Assembly: GCA_903930345.1 (NCBI GenBank)
Contig: CAIYYI010000632.1
Span: 1-53,531 of the forward strand
From: an uncultured Verrucomicrobiota bacterium
GTDB lineage: Bacteria > Verrucomicrobiota > Verrucomicrobiia > Limisphaerales > CAIYYI01
Direction of reading: 5' to 3'
DNA: 53,531 bases
Of the stretch, positions 41,084-51,869 are shown one piece after another. Positions within the stretch are counted from its first letter, which is position 1. Every line of letters begins with the position of its first letter. The notes beneath the pieces are model-generated. The model was not told the origin of the DNA and did not search any database. It worked only from the letters and a program-made list of their open reading frames with translations. The translations under genes and the position numbers were made by a program.

Positions 41084-43576
41084 ATGAAAGCAGCCCCCCA
41101 TTATTTGCGCCGGGTTTGCAGCCTTCTGTGGCTGGCCACGGTCGCTTTTCTCCAGGCCGAACCCACCACTGTCACCACCGTGGACCAGATCGAGGCCAAG
41201 GCCCCCGGCGGTTGGTATGTGGCCAATCGCGCCCCGTTGCAGCCCGGCGGCCTGCTGCGGCTGCCCCCGGGCAGCATCCGGCCCGAGGGCTGGCTGCGCC
41301 AGATGCTCCTGGCCGAGCGGCAGGGCATGACCGGTCGGTTGCGCGAAATCTCCCCCTGGCTCGACTTCACCAAAAGCTCCTGGGCTGACAAAGAGGGGCG
41401 CGGCCGCATGGGGTGGGAGGAGTTGCCCTACTGGCTCAAGGGCTACGGCGATCTGGGCTATGTGCTCCACGATGAAAGCATCATCGCCGAGGCCAAAAAG
41501 TGGATTGAGGCCGTCATGGCCTCCCAGCGCGAGGATGGCTGGTTTGGCCCCCGCGAATTATTGACCAGTCTCAACGGCAAACCTGACCTCTGGCCGCACA
41601 TGGTCATGCTCAACATCCTGCAATCCTATTACGAGTATTCCGGCGATCCCCGGGTCATCGCCGTGATGGGCAATTACCTCAAGTGGGAAAACCAACTGCC
41701 GCCCACCGCCTTTGGCGATGGGTACTGGCCCCGGCTGCGCGCCGGTGACAATGTGGAGTCCGCCCATTGGTTTTACAACCGCACCGGCCAGAAGTGGGCG
41801 CTGGATTTGGCCGCCAGGATTCACGCCAACATGGCGCGCTGGGACCAGGATGTCATCAATTGGCACAATGTGAATATCGCCCAGGGCTTTCGCGCTTCGG
41901 CGGTCTATTCCACGCAGTCCCGCCTGCCGGAACATTTGCAGGCGGCCGAGCGCAATTACCGCAAGGTCATGGATCTCTTCGGCCAGTTTCCCGGTGGCGG
42001 GTTTGCCGGCGACGAGAATTGCCGCCCGGGTTACAATGACCCCCGCCAGGGTTTTGAAACCTGCGGCATCGTGGAGTTCATGCACAGCTTCCAGATGCTG
42101 ACCCGCATCTCCGGACGGCCCCTCTGGGCGGACCGTTGCGAGGATATCGCCTTCAACAGCTTTCCTGCCTCCATGACGCCGGACCAGCGGTCGCTCCATT
42201 ATCTGACTTGCGCCAACCAGGTGCAGTTGGACCGCCACAACAAGGCCCCGGGCATCCAAAACGGCGGCACCATGTTCTCTTACAGCCCGTTTGAGGCGTA
42301 TCGTTGCTGCCAGCATAACGTCTCCCATGGCTGGCCCTATTACGCCGAGGAAATGTGGCTGGCCACCCACGATGCCGGCCTGTGCGCCTCCCTGTACGCG
42401 GCCTCCGCCGTCACGGCGAACGTGGGCGCGGGCCGGGGCGAAACCGTCACCGTGACCGAGTCCACCGATTACCCCTTCAGCGACACCATCCAGTTCAGGC
42501 TCGCCACCGTGCGTCCGGTGGCCTTCCCGCTCTACCTGCGCCTGCCCGCCTGGTGCACCGCGCCACAGGTGGAGGTGAACCATTGCCCGCGCCGGGTGGG
42601 ACCGCAGCCGCGCGGTTACCTGGTGATCAACCGCCTCTGGCGCGAGGGGGATGTGGTGACGTTGCGCCTCCCGATGTCGGTCACGGTCAAGACGTGGGCC
42701 GCCAACAAAAACTCGGTCTCGGTCAACCACGGGCCGCTCACATTCGCCCTGAAAATCACCGAGGATTGGCGGTCCTACGGCAAGAATGCGCAGTGGCCCG
42801 AGTGGGAGGTGCTGCCCGCCTCCAGTTGGAATTACGGGCTGGTGTTGCCGGAGAGGAATCCCTCACGCGCCTTCACGGTGATCCGCGAACCGGGCCGGCT
42901 GGCGGCCCAGCCGTTCACCCCGCAGACGGTCCCGATCCGGCTGGTGGCCTCCGCCCGCAAAATCCCGGCCTGGCAGACCGATCGCAACCACCTCGTCAAT
43001 CCGCTCCAGGCCAGCCCGGCCAGATCGGCGGAGCCGGTTGAAAAAGTCACCCTGATCCCCATGGGGGCGGCCCGCCTGCGCATCGCCTCCTTCCCGACCA
43101 TCGGCACCGGCTCCAACGCCACCGAGTGGATCGCCCCCGCCCGGCCCAAGGCTGCCGCCTATAAGGTTTCCGCTTCCCATGTGCATGAGTCTGACAGCCT
43201 CGATGCCCTCGCCGATGGCCTGGAGCCCGCCAAATCCAACGACCAACTCCTGCCGCGCTTCACTTGGTGGCCGCGCCTGGGTTCTACCGAATGGGTGCAG
43301 TACGATTTCCCGGCGGCCCGCCCGGTCCAGTCGGTATCGGTCTATTGGTTCGATGACACCGGCGCGGGCCGTTGCCGGGTGCCGGCCCAATGGCGGGTCC
43401 TGGCGCTCGTCGGCCAGGCATGGGTGCCGGTCGGGGGCGCGCCGGTTTATGGCACGGCCAAGGATGCCTGGAACACCGCCCGTTTTGCCCCGGTGACCAC
43501 CGCCGCCCTGCGCCTGGAAGTGGGGCTCCAAGCCGGATTTTCCGGCGGCATCCTGGAATGGAAACTGGTGGAATGA
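41084..43576 (+). CDS. GH127-family glycoside hydrolase, exported (first copy)
   Basis: An 830-residue exported protein (leader RRVCSLLWLATVAFLQA) of the GH127/DUF1680 superfamily, whose characterised members are beta-L-arabinofuranosidases. The (alpha/alpha) barrel is recognisable from WLRQMLLAERQGMTGRL, EDGWFG, WHNVNIAQGF and CGIVEFMHSFQML. Expected zinc/catalytic ligands are Glu325 and Cys327 in ETCG and Cys408-Cys409 in YRCCQHN, spaced like those of the known enzyme. Residues about 690-830 are an added domain (ASHVHESDSLDAL ... TWWPRLGSTEWVQYDF ... VYWFDDTG ... GGILEWKL) shared with the next gene. The start at 41084 places the leader at the N-terminus. Confidence 0.88.
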   Translation: MKAAPHYLRRVCSLLWLATVAFLQAEPTTVTTVDQIEAKAPGGWYVANRAPLQPGGLLRLPPGSIRPEGWLRQMLLAERQGMTGRLREISPWLDFTKSSWADKEGRGRMGWEELPYWLKGYGDLGYVLHDESIIAEAKKWIEAVMASQREDGWFGPRELLTSLNGKPDLWPHMVMLNILQSYYEYSGDPRVIAVMGNYLKWENQLPPTAFGDGYWPRLRAGDNVESAHWFYNRTGQKWALDLAARIHANMARWDQDVINWHNVNIAQGFRASAVYSTQSRLPEHLQAAERNYRKVMDLFGQFPGGGFAGDENCRPGYNDPRQGFETCGIVEFMHSFQMLTRISGRPLWADRCEDIAFNSFPASMTPDQRSLHYLTCANQVQLDRHNKAPGIQNGGTMFSYSPFEAYRCCQHNVSHGWPYYAEEMWLATHDAGLCASLYAASAVTANVGAGRGETVTVTESTDYPFSDTIQFRLATVRPVAFPLYLRLPAWCTAPQVEVNHCPRRVGPQPRGYLVINRLWREGDVVTLRLPMSVTVKTWAANKNSVSVNHGPLTFALKITEDWRSYGKNAQWPEWEVLPASSWNYGLVLPERNPSRAFTVIREPGRLAAQPFTPQTVPIRLVASARKIPAWQTDRNHLVNPLQASPARSAEPVEKVTLIPMGAARLRIASFPTIGTGSNATEWIAPARPKAAAYKVSASHVHESDSLDALADGLEPAKSNDQLLPRFTWWPRLGSTEWVQYDFPAARPVQSVSVYWFDDTGAGRCRVPAQWRVLALVGQAWVPVGGAPVYGTAKDAWNTARFAPVTTAALRLEVGLQAGFSGGILEWKLVE

Positions 43577-43611
43577 CTCCGCACAACCCGGCTGCCCAAA
43601 CTCTTTTTACC

Positions 43612-46047
43612 ATGAGACATCAATCCTCCCTGTTGACCCTCGCCGCGCTGGTGGCGCTGGCCCTGCCCGCCGCTGCGGCGGAGAATCAGGATTACCCGTT
43701 TCAACCCGTGCCGTTCACGGCGGTGCGGGTCAACGATCCGTTCTGGTCGCCCCGGTTTGAGACCAACCGCCAGACCACCGTCTGGTATGATTTCAAGAAA
43801 TGCGAGGAGACCGGGCGCATTGACAACTTCGCCAAGGCGGCGGGGCTGATGCCCGGCAATTTCAAAGGCATTCCCTTCGATGACTCGGATGTTTACAAGG
43901 TCATCGAGGGTGCGGCCTACATCCTGGCCATGCAGCCGGATCCGAAGCTGGACGGCTATCTGGATGCGCTGATTGCCAAGATCGCCGCCGCCCAGGAGCC
44001 CGATGGCTATCTTTACACCGCCCGGCGCCTCTTCCCGCCGGAGAAGATGCCCGGCATGTCCGGCCCCAAACGCTTCTCGAACCTGCGGGACAGCCACGAG
44101 CTTTACAACGTGGGGCATCTGTTTGAGGCCGCCGCCGCACATTTCCAGGCCACCGGCAAGCGGTCGCTGCTCGACGTGGCGCTCAAGAACGCGGATTTCC
44201 TCGACACCGTGTTCGGCCCCGGCAAGCTGGGCGAGCCGCCCGGGCACGAGGAGATTGAGATGGGGTTGGTCAAGCTGTACCGCGTCACCAACAACGCGAA
44301 GTATCTCCGCCTGGCCCGCTTTTTCGTCGATACCCGGGGCCGCGCCGAGACGCACAAGCTGCGCGGGCCCGGCCAGCAGGATCACCTGCCGGTGCTGGAG
44401 CAGAAGGAGGCCGTGGGGCATGCCGTGCGCGCCGGTTACCTCTACTCGGGCATGGCGGATGTGGCCGCCCTCACCGGGGAGGCCAGCTACGTGGCCGCCA
44501 TCGACCGCATCTGGGAGGATGTGCTGGGCGGTAAGTTGCATCTGACCGGCGGCATCGGCGCGCGGCATGATGGTGAGGCTTTCGGGAGCCGCTACGAATT
44601 GCCCAACCGCAGCGCCTATCTGGAGACCTGCGCGGCCATCGCCAACGCCCTCTGGAATCACCGCATGTTCCTGTTGCACGGGGAAGCCCGGTATCTGGAT
44701 GTCTATGAGCGGGTGATCTACAACGGCTTCCTCTCCGGGGTGGCGATGACGGGCGACGCTTTCTTTTACCCCAACCCGCTGGAGGCGGATGGCAAATACA
44801 AGTTCAACCATGGCGACAAAACCCGCCAGCCCTGGTTCGGGTGCTCCTGCTGTCCGGTCAATGTGGTCCGGTTCATCCCGGCCATTGCCGGGTGCATCTA
44901 TGCGACCCGGGCGGATCGGCTGTACGTGAATCTGTACATTGGCGGCGAAGCCCGGGCGACCGTGGCGGGGCGCCTGGTGCAGATCGCGCAGGAAACCCGC
45001 TATCCGTGGGATGGCCTCGTGAAACTCAAGGTGGACCCCGCTGCCGCCGGGCCTTTTTCCCTGCGCCTGCGCATCCCGGGTTGGGCCCAGGGTCGGCCGG
45101 TGCCATCGGATTTGTATCATTACCAGGACCTCGCGGGCGTGCCGGCCCCGGTCCTCAAGGTCAATGGCCAGGCGCTGCCGCTGAAATTGGAGCAGGGCTT
45201 TGCCGTGGTGGATCGTTCCTGGAACAAGGGCGATGCCGTGGAGCTGACCTTCCCGCTGGCCGTGCGGCGGGTGGTGTCGCACGAGGGGGTCAAAGACAAC
45301 CTGGGCCGGGTCGCGCTGGAGCGTGGTCCGGTGCTCTATTGCGCCGAGCAGCTCGATAACCAGGGGCGGGTTTTCAATCTCGCCCTGCCGGATGGCGCTT
45401 CCGTGACCGCCGAGCATCGGTCTGATTTGCTGGGGGGCGTCACCGTCCTGAATGCGGCGGGCCTGGCGGTTTCCCGGGAGAATGATGGCACGGTCAAAAC
45501 CGGCAAGACCAGCGTGGTCATGGTGCCGTATTACAGTTGGAATCACCGGGGGGCAGGGGAGATGGCGGTGTGGCTGCCCCGCACCCCCCAGCAGGCCCAG
45601 GTGCCGCCCCAGCCCACGGTGGCCGGCCTGGCCACGCTGAGTGCCTCCCATGCCCATGCGCAGGACAGCCTCGCCGCTCTGAACGATCAGGTGGAACCGC
45701 GCACCTCCAATGACCAATCCATCCCCCGTTTCACCTGGTGGGATCATCGCGGCACCCGGGAATGGGTGCAGTACGATTTGGACAAATCCCGGAAGATCAG
45801 CGGCGCATCGGTCTATTGGTTTGATGACACCGGCCGCGGTTCCTGCCGCGTGCCCGCCTCCTGGCGCCTGGTGTGTCGCAACGGGACGGAGTGGCAGCCC
45901 GTGGCCGGCAACCCGGTTTACCCCGTTGTGAAGGATGCCTGGAGCACGGTGCGGTTTGCGCCTGTGGAAACCTCCAGTCTCCGCCTGGAGGTGGAGCTGC
46001 CGCCCACCTATTCGGGTGGAATTCTCGAATGGAAACTGCTGGAATAG
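43612..46047 (+). CDS. GH127-family beta-L-arabinofuranosidase, exported (second copy)
   Basis: An 811-residue protein with leader SLLTLAALVALALPAAAA. It is a closer match to classic GH127: PVPFTAVRVNDPFWSPRFETNRQTTV, GIPFDDSDVYKVIEGAAYIL, DGYLYTAR, LYNVGHLFEAAAAH and GGIGARHDGEAFGSRYELPN. Metal and catalytic residues are Glu338 and Cys340 in ETC, and Cys413-Cys414 in CSCCPVN. It should release beta-L-arabinofuranose from plant glycans or glycoproteins. The C-terminal domain from about residue 680 is homologous to that of the preceding gene. It starts 35 bp after that gene, so the two are co-transcribed; the pair is probably an old duplication with divergence. Confidence 0.92.
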   Translation: MRHQSSLLTLAALVALALPAAAAENQDYPFQPVPFTAVRVNDPFWSPRFETNRQTTVWYDFKKCEETGRIDNFAKAAGLMPGNFKGIPFDDSDVYKVIEGAAYILAMQPDPKLDGYLDALIAKIAAAQEPDGYLYTARRLFPPEKMPGMSGPKRFSNLRDSHELYNVGHLFEAAAAHFQATGKRSLLDVALKNADFLDTVFGPGKLGEPPGHEEIEMGLVKLYRVTNNAKYLRLARFFVDTRGRAETHKLRGPGQQDHLPVLEQKEAVGHAVRAGYLYSGMADVAALTGEASYVAAIDRIWEDVLGGKLHLTGGIGARHDGEAFGSRYELPNRSAYLETCAAIANALWNHRMFLLHGEARYLDVYERVIYNGFLSGVAMTGDAFFYPNPLEADGKYKFNHGDKTRQPWFGCSCCPVNVVRFIPAIAGCIYATRADRLYVNLYIGGEARATVAGRLVQIAQETRYPWDGLVKLKVDPAAAGPFSLRLRIPGWAQGRPVPSDLYHYQDLAGVPAPVLKVNGQALPLKLEQGFAVVDRSWNKGDAVELTFPLAVRRVVSHEGVKDNLGRVALERGPVLYCAEQLDNQGRVFNLALPDGASVTAEHRSDLLGGVTVLNAAGLAVSRENDGTVKTGKTSVVMVPYYSWNHRGAGEMAVWLPRTPQQAQVPPQPTVAGLATLSASHAHAQDSLAALNDQVEPRTSNDQSIPRFTWWDHRGTREWVQYDLDKSRKISGASVYWFDDTGRGSCRVPASWRLVCRNGTEWQPVAGNPVYPVVKDAWSTVRFAPVETSSLRLEVELPPTYSGGILEWKLLE

Positions 46048-46166
46048 ATAATGTTGTGGAATAAAAATTGGACTGTGAGTGATGGGTGCTAATGACCTGA
46101 AACCTACAAAGATTGACCGGAACCCTCATTGCCTATTCGCCGCAGAATCGCCATGATTATCAAGTT

Positions 46167-49100
46167 ATGAAGCATATTGACCATCTGCCGCGACGGTTTG
46201 CTGGGGGAGCATTTTTCTACATGCTCCTGGCCGTCGGCCTCTCGTTAACCGGTTGGCTCCAGGCCGCCTGGCAACCCGCCAAGGGTCCGCTGGCGACCCG
46301 CTGGGCCAAGGATGTCTCGGCCAAAAATCCGTTGCCGGAATATCCCCGCCCGCAGATGGTCCGCGATTCCTGGCAGAACCTGAATGGTTTGTGGGACTAC
46401 GCCATTACGGATAAGGAGGCCGCCCAGCCCGCCAAGTGGGATGGCGAAATCCTGGTACCGTTCCCGGTGGAGTCCGCCCTCTCCGGCGTGATGAAGCCGC
46501 TTACCGAAAAACAGCGCCTCTGGTACCACCGCTCCTTCAAGGCCCCCTCCAGGTGGAAGGGCCAGCGGGTGCTGCTCCAGTTCGGGGCGGTCGATTGGGA
46601 GGCGGTGGTGACCGTCAATGGCAGGGAGATCGGCAGTCACCGCGGTGGCTTTGATGCCTTCAGCTTGGACATCACCGACGCGCTCAAGTTCTCCGGCAGC
46701 GAGGAGATCGTGGTGGCGGTTTGGGATCCGACGGATCGCGGCCCGCAGGCCAAAGGCAAACAGGTCCTGCGCCCCGGCGGCATCATGTACACCGCCTCCA
46801 GCGGCATCTGGCAGACCGCCTGGCTGGAAGCCGTACCCCCGGTCTCCATCGCCAGCCTCACCCTGACGCCGGATGTCGATTCCGGCAGCCTGAGCTTCAG
46901 CGCCCGCTACCGCTCCGCTGGCCGGGTGGAAGCCCAGTTGCCCGCCGGGTACTCCCTGGAGGTGACCGTGCTGGACGGTAAGACCAAGGTGGCCACCGGC
47001 ACGGGTCGGTTGACCGGCCTCACGAAGCTTTGGACGCCGGAGAATCCGTTCCTGTACGACCTGAAGGTCGCGCTCAAGAACAACGGCAAAACCGTGGACG
47101 AGGTCACCAGCTATTTCGGCCAGCGCAAGATCGCCCTCGCCAAGGATGAGAAGGGCGTGCCCCGCATCCTCCTCAACAACCAGCGCATCTTCCAATACGG
47201 CCCGCTCGACCAGGGTTTCTGGCCGGACGGCCTGTTCACCGCGCCCACGGATGAGGCGCTGCGGTTTGACATTGAGATCACCAAGAAGCTCGGGTTCAAC
47301 ATGGCGCGCAAGCATGTCAAGATTGAGTCCGAACGCTGGTACTACTGGTGCGACAAACTCGGCCTGCTCGTCTGGCAGGACATGCCCGGCAGCGGGGTGG
47401 GGGACAACAAGACGGATACCATCCGCCCGGGCCGCGAGGAGGCCGCCAAGCAGTTTGAGGGTGAAATGCAGGCCATGATCGAGGGGCGCGTGAACCATCC
47501 TTCCATCATCATGTGGGTGCCCTTCAATGAGGGCTGGGGCCAGTACGATACCCCGCGCATCTGCGAGTGGATCAAAAAGCTTGACCCGACCCGCCTCGTC
47601 AACAACGCCTCCGGCTGGACCGATCGCAAGGCGGGCGACGTGATGGACATGCACAATTATCCCGGACCCGGCGCCCCCCGCATTGAGGCCGTCCGTGCCG
47701 GCGTGCTCGGCGAATTCGGCGGGCTGGGTCTCCCCTACGCCGGCCACTCTTGGCAGGCGGAAAAGAACTGGGGCTACCGCAGCTTCAAAACCACCAATGA
47801 GCTGACCGAAGCCTACCTGGGTCTCATGGACCGCTTGCACCCCCTCACGGGTGATGGCGGCCTCTGCGCGGCAGTCTATACCCAGACCACCGATGTGGAA
47901 ATTGAGGTCAACGGCATTCTCACCTATGACCGCGCGGTCATCAAGATGCCGCTCGAAGTGCTGGCGGCCGCCCATCAGAAGCTCTACACCCCGCCCCAGC
48001 CCCGCCGTGCGGAAGCCGGCAAGCTGGTTCCGCCCGCCACCCCGCTGGTGGCCTGCGATCCCTACTTCAGCATCTGGTCTCCGGCGGATACCCTGAACGG
48101 CGCTGACACGGTCCACTGGACCGGCAAGTCCCAACGGATGAGCAGCCTGGTGCGCATCGACGGCCGGGTCTATCGCCTCATGGGCCTGAGCCCGCGCACT
48201 GCGCCCGCTTTGCCGCAAACCGGCCTGGAAGTGCAGCCCACCCGCACCCTCTACACCTTTGCCGGTGCCGGGGTGGAGGTTTCCCTCGCCTTCACCACGC
48301 CGGCCCTGCCGGAGGATATCGACATCCTCTCCCGCCCGGTCACCTATCTGACCTACACCGCCCGGGCCACCGATGGCAAGAGCCACAGCGTCCAGGTCTA
48401 CTTTGACGCCGCGGCGGAGATCACCGTCAACACCCCGAACCAGGCCGTGGTCTGGTCCCGCGAGGAGACCCCGGGCCTGGACACGCTGAAGATCGGTTCC
48501 AAGGACCAGCCCATTCTGGGCAAGAAGGGGGATGACCTGCGCATTGACTGGGGCTATCTCTACGTCAGCGCCCCGCGCCAGGCGGGCCAGTCCAGCACCA
48601 TTGGCAGCCAGCGGGCCAGCCAGTTGGCCTTTGCCGCCAAGGGCGAACTCCCGGCCACGATTGACAGCAATCAGCCCCGTCCGGCCAGCGAGGAGAATCC
48701 CGCCGCCGCCATGGTTCTGCCGCTCGGCAAGGTCGGCGCGCAGCCGGTCTCCCGCTGGATGATGGTGGCGTATGACGACATCTACGCGATCCAGTACATG
48801 CGAAAGAACCTGCCGCCGTACTGGCGCCGCAACGGCATGGATGCCGCCGGCCTGCTCAAGGTCTCCTCCCGCGATTACGAGGCTTTGCTGAAGCGTTGCG
48901 TGGCGTTTGACACCGAGCTGATGGCCGACCTCGAAAAGGCCGGGGGCAAACAGTACGCCCAGCTCGGGGCGCTGGCTTACCGCCAGTGTTTCGCGGCCGG
49001 CAAGTTCGTGGCCGATGCCAATGGCCAGCCGCTCCAGTTCTGCAAGGAGAACCACTCCAACGGCTGCATTGGCACCTCGGATGTCTTCTACCCGATGGCG

Positions 49101-50522
49101 CCGCAGTTCCTGCTGCTGGGGCCCTCCCTGGCAAAGTCCTTCCTGGTGCCGTTCATGGATTATGCCGCCTCCGAGCGCTGGCGTTTCCCGTTCGCGCCGC
49201 ATGATCTGGGCACCTACCCGCTGGCCAACGGCCAGGTCTATGGCGACGGCGAACGCGGGGTGAACAACCAGATGCCGGTGGAAGAGTCTGGCAACCTGCT
49301 CTGCCTCATGGGGGCCATTGCCCAGATGGAGGGCAATCCCGGGTTTGCCAACCGGTACTGGAAGCAGTTGACCCAGTGGGCCGAATACTTGAAGGACAAG
49401 GGCTTTGACCCCGAAAACCAGCTCTGCACCGATGACTTTGCCGGGCATCTTGCCCACAATGTCAACCTGAGTGCCAAGGCCATCTGCGGCCTGGGTTCCT
49501 ATGCGAAGCTGTGCGAAATGCGCGGCGACAAGGCCCAGTCGGAGGAGTACTTCAAGCTCGCCCGCGAGTTTGCCCAGCGCTGGGTCAAGGAAGCTGATGA
49601 CGGCGAGAAGTTCCGTCTCGCCTTCGACAAGCCCGGTTCCTGGAGCCAGAAGTACAATCTCGTCTGGGATCGCATCCTGGGCCTGAACCTGTTCCCCTCC
49701 TCGGTGCTCCGAAAAGAAATGGATTTCTACAAGAAGATCCAGAACCGCTACGGTGTGCCGCTGGACAACCGCCAGGATTACACCAAGCTGGACTGGATTC
49801 TCTGGACCGCCACCCTCACCCAGGACCGGGCCGATTTCGCGGCCCTGCTCAATCCGGTGATGGTGTTCCTCAACGAGACGCCGGACCGCTCCCCGATGAC
49901 CGATTGGTACCAGACCAAGACTGCCCACAAGGTCGGGTTCACCGCCCGCCCGGTGGTCGGCGGCGTGTTCCTGCAGACCCTCTATGACCGCGCCCTCTGG
50001 GCCAAGTACGCCGGACGCGACCAGACCAAGGCGGCGAACTTTGCCCCCATGCCCAAGCCGCCGGTGGTTACCACCATCGTTCCCACTGCCCAAAAGGATC
50101 CGGTGACCTGGCGCTACACCACCGACAAGCCGGCGGAGGGCTGGTTCAAGCCGGAATTCAAGGCGGAGAGCTGGAAGGAAGGCGCCGCCGGTTTCGGTAC
50201 CCGCAACACCCCGGGCGCGGTCGTGCGCACCGAGTGGAACACGAGCACCATCTGGCTCCGCCGCGAGGTGGAATTGCCCGCCGGCCGGCTCGACAAGCTC
50301 AAGCTCCTCCTGCACCACGATGAGGATGCCGAGGTCTATATCAACGGCGTCCTGGCGGTCTCCGCCGCCGGGTTCATCTCGGATTACGACGTCGTGGAGC
50401 TGACCCCGCAGGGTCGCACCGCCTTGCGTCCGGGCAAGAACCTGATCGCGGTCCAGTGTCGGCAGACCAACGGCGGCCAATATATTGATCTTGGCTTTGT
50501 GGAGGTTTCTGAGGTCAAATAG
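46167..50522 (+). CDS. Three-part fusion: GH2 hydrolase + DUF4965/DUF1793-type domain + C-terminal sandwich
   Basis: A 1451-residue exported protein (leader [18 protein letters not shown]). Residues about 50-600 are a GH2 enzyme: sugar-binding sandwich ([11 protein letters not shown] ... [18 protein letters not shown]), acid/base Glu455 in FNEGW and nucleophile Glu516 in GEFGG. Residues about 620-1285 match the glutaminase-like DUF4965/DUF5127/DUF1793 array ([98 protein letters not shown]-like [10 protein letters not shown]). The last 165 residues are a jelly-roll-like sandwich. Each part is usually a separate protein. With the GH127 genes it likely acts on a branched arabinogalactan-like glycan; the GH2 specificity is not resolved. 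Confidence 0.87.
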   Translation: MKHIDHLPRRFAGGAFFYMLLAVGLSLTGWLQAAWQPAKGPLATRWAKDVSAKNPLPEYPRPQMVRDSWQNLNGLWDYAITDKEAAQPAKWDGEILVPFPVESALSGVMKPLTEKQRLWYHRSFKAPSRWKGQRVLLQFGAVDWEAVVTVNGREIGSHRGGFDAFSLDITDALKFSGSEEIVVAVWDPTDRGPQAKGKQVLRPGGIMYTASSGIWQTAWLEAVPPVSIASLTLTPDVDSGSLSFSARYRSAGRVEAQLPAGYSLEVTVLDGKTKVATGTGRLTGLTKLWTPENPFLYDLKVALKNNGKTVDEVTSYFGQRKIALAKDEKGVPRILLNNQRIFQYGPLDQGFWPDGLFTAPTDEALRFDIEITKKLGFNMARKHVKIESERWYYWCDKLGLLVWQDMPGSGVGDNKTDTIRPGREEAAKQFEGEMQAMIEGRVNHPSIIMWVPFNEGWGQYDTPRICEWIKKLDPTRLVNNASGWTDRKAGDVMDMHNYPGPGAPRIEAVRAGVLGEFGGLGLPYAGHSWQAEKNWGYRSFKTTNELTEAYLGLMDRLHPLTGDGGLCAAVYTQTTDVEIEVNGILTYDRAVIKMPLEVLAAAHQKLYTPPQPRRAEAGKLVPPATPLVACDPYFSIWSPADTLNGADTVHWTGKSQRMSSLVRIDGRVYRLMGLSPRTAPALPQTGLEVQPTRTLYTFAGAGVEVSLAFTTPALPEDIDILSRPVTYLTYTARATDGKSHSVQVYFDAAAEITVNTPNQAVVWSREETPGLDTLKIGSKDQPILGKKGDDLRIDWGYLYVSAPRQAGQSSTIGSQRASQLAFAAKGELPATIDSNQPRPASEENPAAAMVLPLGKVGAQPVSRWMMVAYDDIYAIQYMRKNLPPYWRRNGMDAAGLLKVSSRDYEALLKRCVAFDTELMADLEKAGGKQYAQLGALAYRQCFAAGKFVADANGQPLQFCKENHSNGCIGTSDVFYPMAPQFLLLGPSLAKSFLVPFMDYAASERWRFPFAPHDLGTYPLANGQVYGDGERGVNNQMPVEESGNLLCLMGAIAQMEGNPGFANRYWKQLTQWAEYLKDKGFDPENQLCTDDFAGHLAHNVNLSAKAICGLGSYAKLCEMRGDKAQSEEYFKLAREFAQRWVKEADDGEKFRLAFDKPGSWSQKYNLVWDRILGLNLFPSSVLRKEMDFYKKIQNRYGVPLDNRQDYTKLDWILWTATLTQDRADFAALLNPVMVFLNETPDRSPMTDWYQTKTAHKVGFTARPVVGGVFLQTLYDRALWAKYAGRDQTKAANFAPMPKPPVVTTIVPTAQKDPVTWRYTTDKPAEGWFKPEFKAESWKEGAAGFGTRNTPGAVVRTEWNTSTIWLRREVELPAGRLDKLKLLLHHDEDAEVYINGVLAVSAAGFISDYDVVELTPQGRTALRPGKNLIAVQCRQTNGGQYIDLGFVEVSEVK

Positions 50523-50563
50523 GCCGGTCTGGTCGTTTATTCACAACCCAAACGAGATTGCAT

Positions 50564-51745
50564 ATGGTAGAGAGCAATGTCCCTTTGGCCACGCTGCACG
50601 AGCAGGTGGTGGCCAGGTTTACCGCCCGGTTCGGTCAGCCGCCCCACTGGGTCGCGGCCGCTCCCGGGCGCGTCAACGTCATCGGCGAGCACACGGATTA
50701 CAACGATGGTTTTGTGCTGCCCATGGCGATTGAGCGCTTCTGCGTCATCGCCGCCGCCCCGGCTCCGGCCGGTTCGCGCGGCATCACCTGGTTTGATGAG
50801 ATCGCCAACGCGGCGGTGGAGATTCCCCTGGATGCCCCCATCACCAAGGGTTCGCCCTCCTGGGCCAATTACATTCGCGGGGTCATCGCCGGTTTCGTGG
50901 AGCAGGGCAAGGCCCCGCCCGCGTTGCAGGTCTATTCCCTCTCCACGGTGCCGCTGGGCGGCGGGCTTTCCAGCAGCGCCGCTTTGGAAGTGGCCACCGC
51001 CACCCTAATGGAGGCAGTGCGTGGGGAGAAGTTGGATCCCGTTGCCAAGGCGCTGCTCTGCCAGAAGGCGGAGCACCAGTACGCCGGCGTGCCTTGCGGC
51101 ATCATGGACCAGTTCGCCTCGGCGCTCGGTCGCGAGGGGCACCTGCTCCTGCTGGACTGCCGCTCCCGCGAGACCCAGGCGGTCTCCATGTCGGATGCGA
51201 GCGTTTCCGTCTTGATCATCAACACCAACGTCAAGCATGAGCTGACCGGCGGGGGCTATGCCCAGCGCCGCGCCCAGTGCGAGACGGCCGCCCGCACCCT
51301 GGGGCTGCCTTCCCTGCGCTCGGCCACCCAGCCCGTGCTGGATGCTGCCCGTGGCAAACTGGACGAGGTGGTGTATCGCCGCGCTCGCCACGTGATCGGG
51401 GAGATCGACCGCACGGTCAAGGCCGTGGCGGAGATCCGCGCCGGCCGGTGGGAAGCTGCCGGACAGCACATGTACGCCAGCCACGCCTCCCTGCGAGACG
51501 ACTACGATGTCAGTTGCGAGGAATTGGATGTGGTGGTGGACATCGGCCGTTCCATCGGCATGGCTGGTGGCGTGTACGGCTGCCGCATGACCGGGGGTGG
51601 CTTTGGCGGCTGCGCCGTGGCCCTGGTGCAAACCAGCAAGGTGGCTGAAATCGCCGCCCGGATCGCCTCCGAATACGAGGCCCGGACGAAGATCAAGCCC
51701 ACCCTGTTTCTCTCCCGCCCGGCTTCGGGCGCGGTCATCCTGTAA
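50564..51745 (+). CDS. galK: Galactokinase
   Basis: A 393-residue GHMP-family kinase that phosphorylates galactose at C1 in the cytoplasm. The galactokinase signature is PGRVNVIGEHTDYNDGFVLP, the ATP-binding GHMP motif is PLGGGLSSSAALEVA, and the third motif is MTGGGFGGCAV. GIMDQFASALG holds the catalytic Asp. The ATG at 50564 is preceded by GAGA; a TTG two codons earlier is the alternative. It lies 41 bp after the GH2 fusion, so release and uptake of galactose and its phosphorylation may be transcriptionally linked. A clear terminator follows. Confidence 0.96.
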   Translation: MVESNVPLATLHEQVVARFTARFGQPPHWVAAAPGRVNVIGEHTDYNDGFVLPMAIERFCVIAAAPAPAGSRGITWFDEIANAAVEIPLDAPITKGSPSWANYIRGVIAGFVEQGKAPPALQVYSLSTVPLGGGLSSSAALEVATATLMEAVRGEKLDPVAKALLCQKAEHQYAGVPCGIMDQFASALGREGHLLLLDCRSRETQAVSMSDASVSVLIINTNVKHELTGGGYAQRRAQCETAARTLGLPSLRSATQPVLDAARGKLDEVVYRRARHVIGEIDRTVKAVAEIRAGRWEAAGQHMYASHASLRDDYDVSCEELDVVVDIGRSIGMAGGVYGCRMTGGGFGGCAVALVQTSKVAEIAARIASEYEARTKIKPTLFLSRPASGAVIL

Positions 51746-51760
51746 GGCTCTGTTTTAATC

Positions 51761-51797
51761 AAACACCCCCGGTGAGATTCGTCGCCGGGGGTGTTTT
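51761..51797 (+). terminator. Intrinsic terminator of galK
   Basis: AAACACCCCCGG (51761-51772) pairs perfectly with CCGGGGGTGTTT (51785-51796), then TTTTG. It ends the GH127-GH2-galK transcript. Confidence 0.92.
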
Positions 51798-51869
51798 GCA
51801 TGGTGGGTTGGCTGGCAGGGCGGAACAACTTGGCGGTCGGGGTTGGGGTATGGGATAGGCTGGTTATTC

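Noticed and set aside
46245-50480. A 1411-codon open frame on the minus strand, antisense to the GH2 fusion
   Set aside because: It is a GC-content shadow: no leader, no domain, and low-complexity His/Gly/Arg/Leu content, whereas the plus strand encodes recognisable domains throughout.
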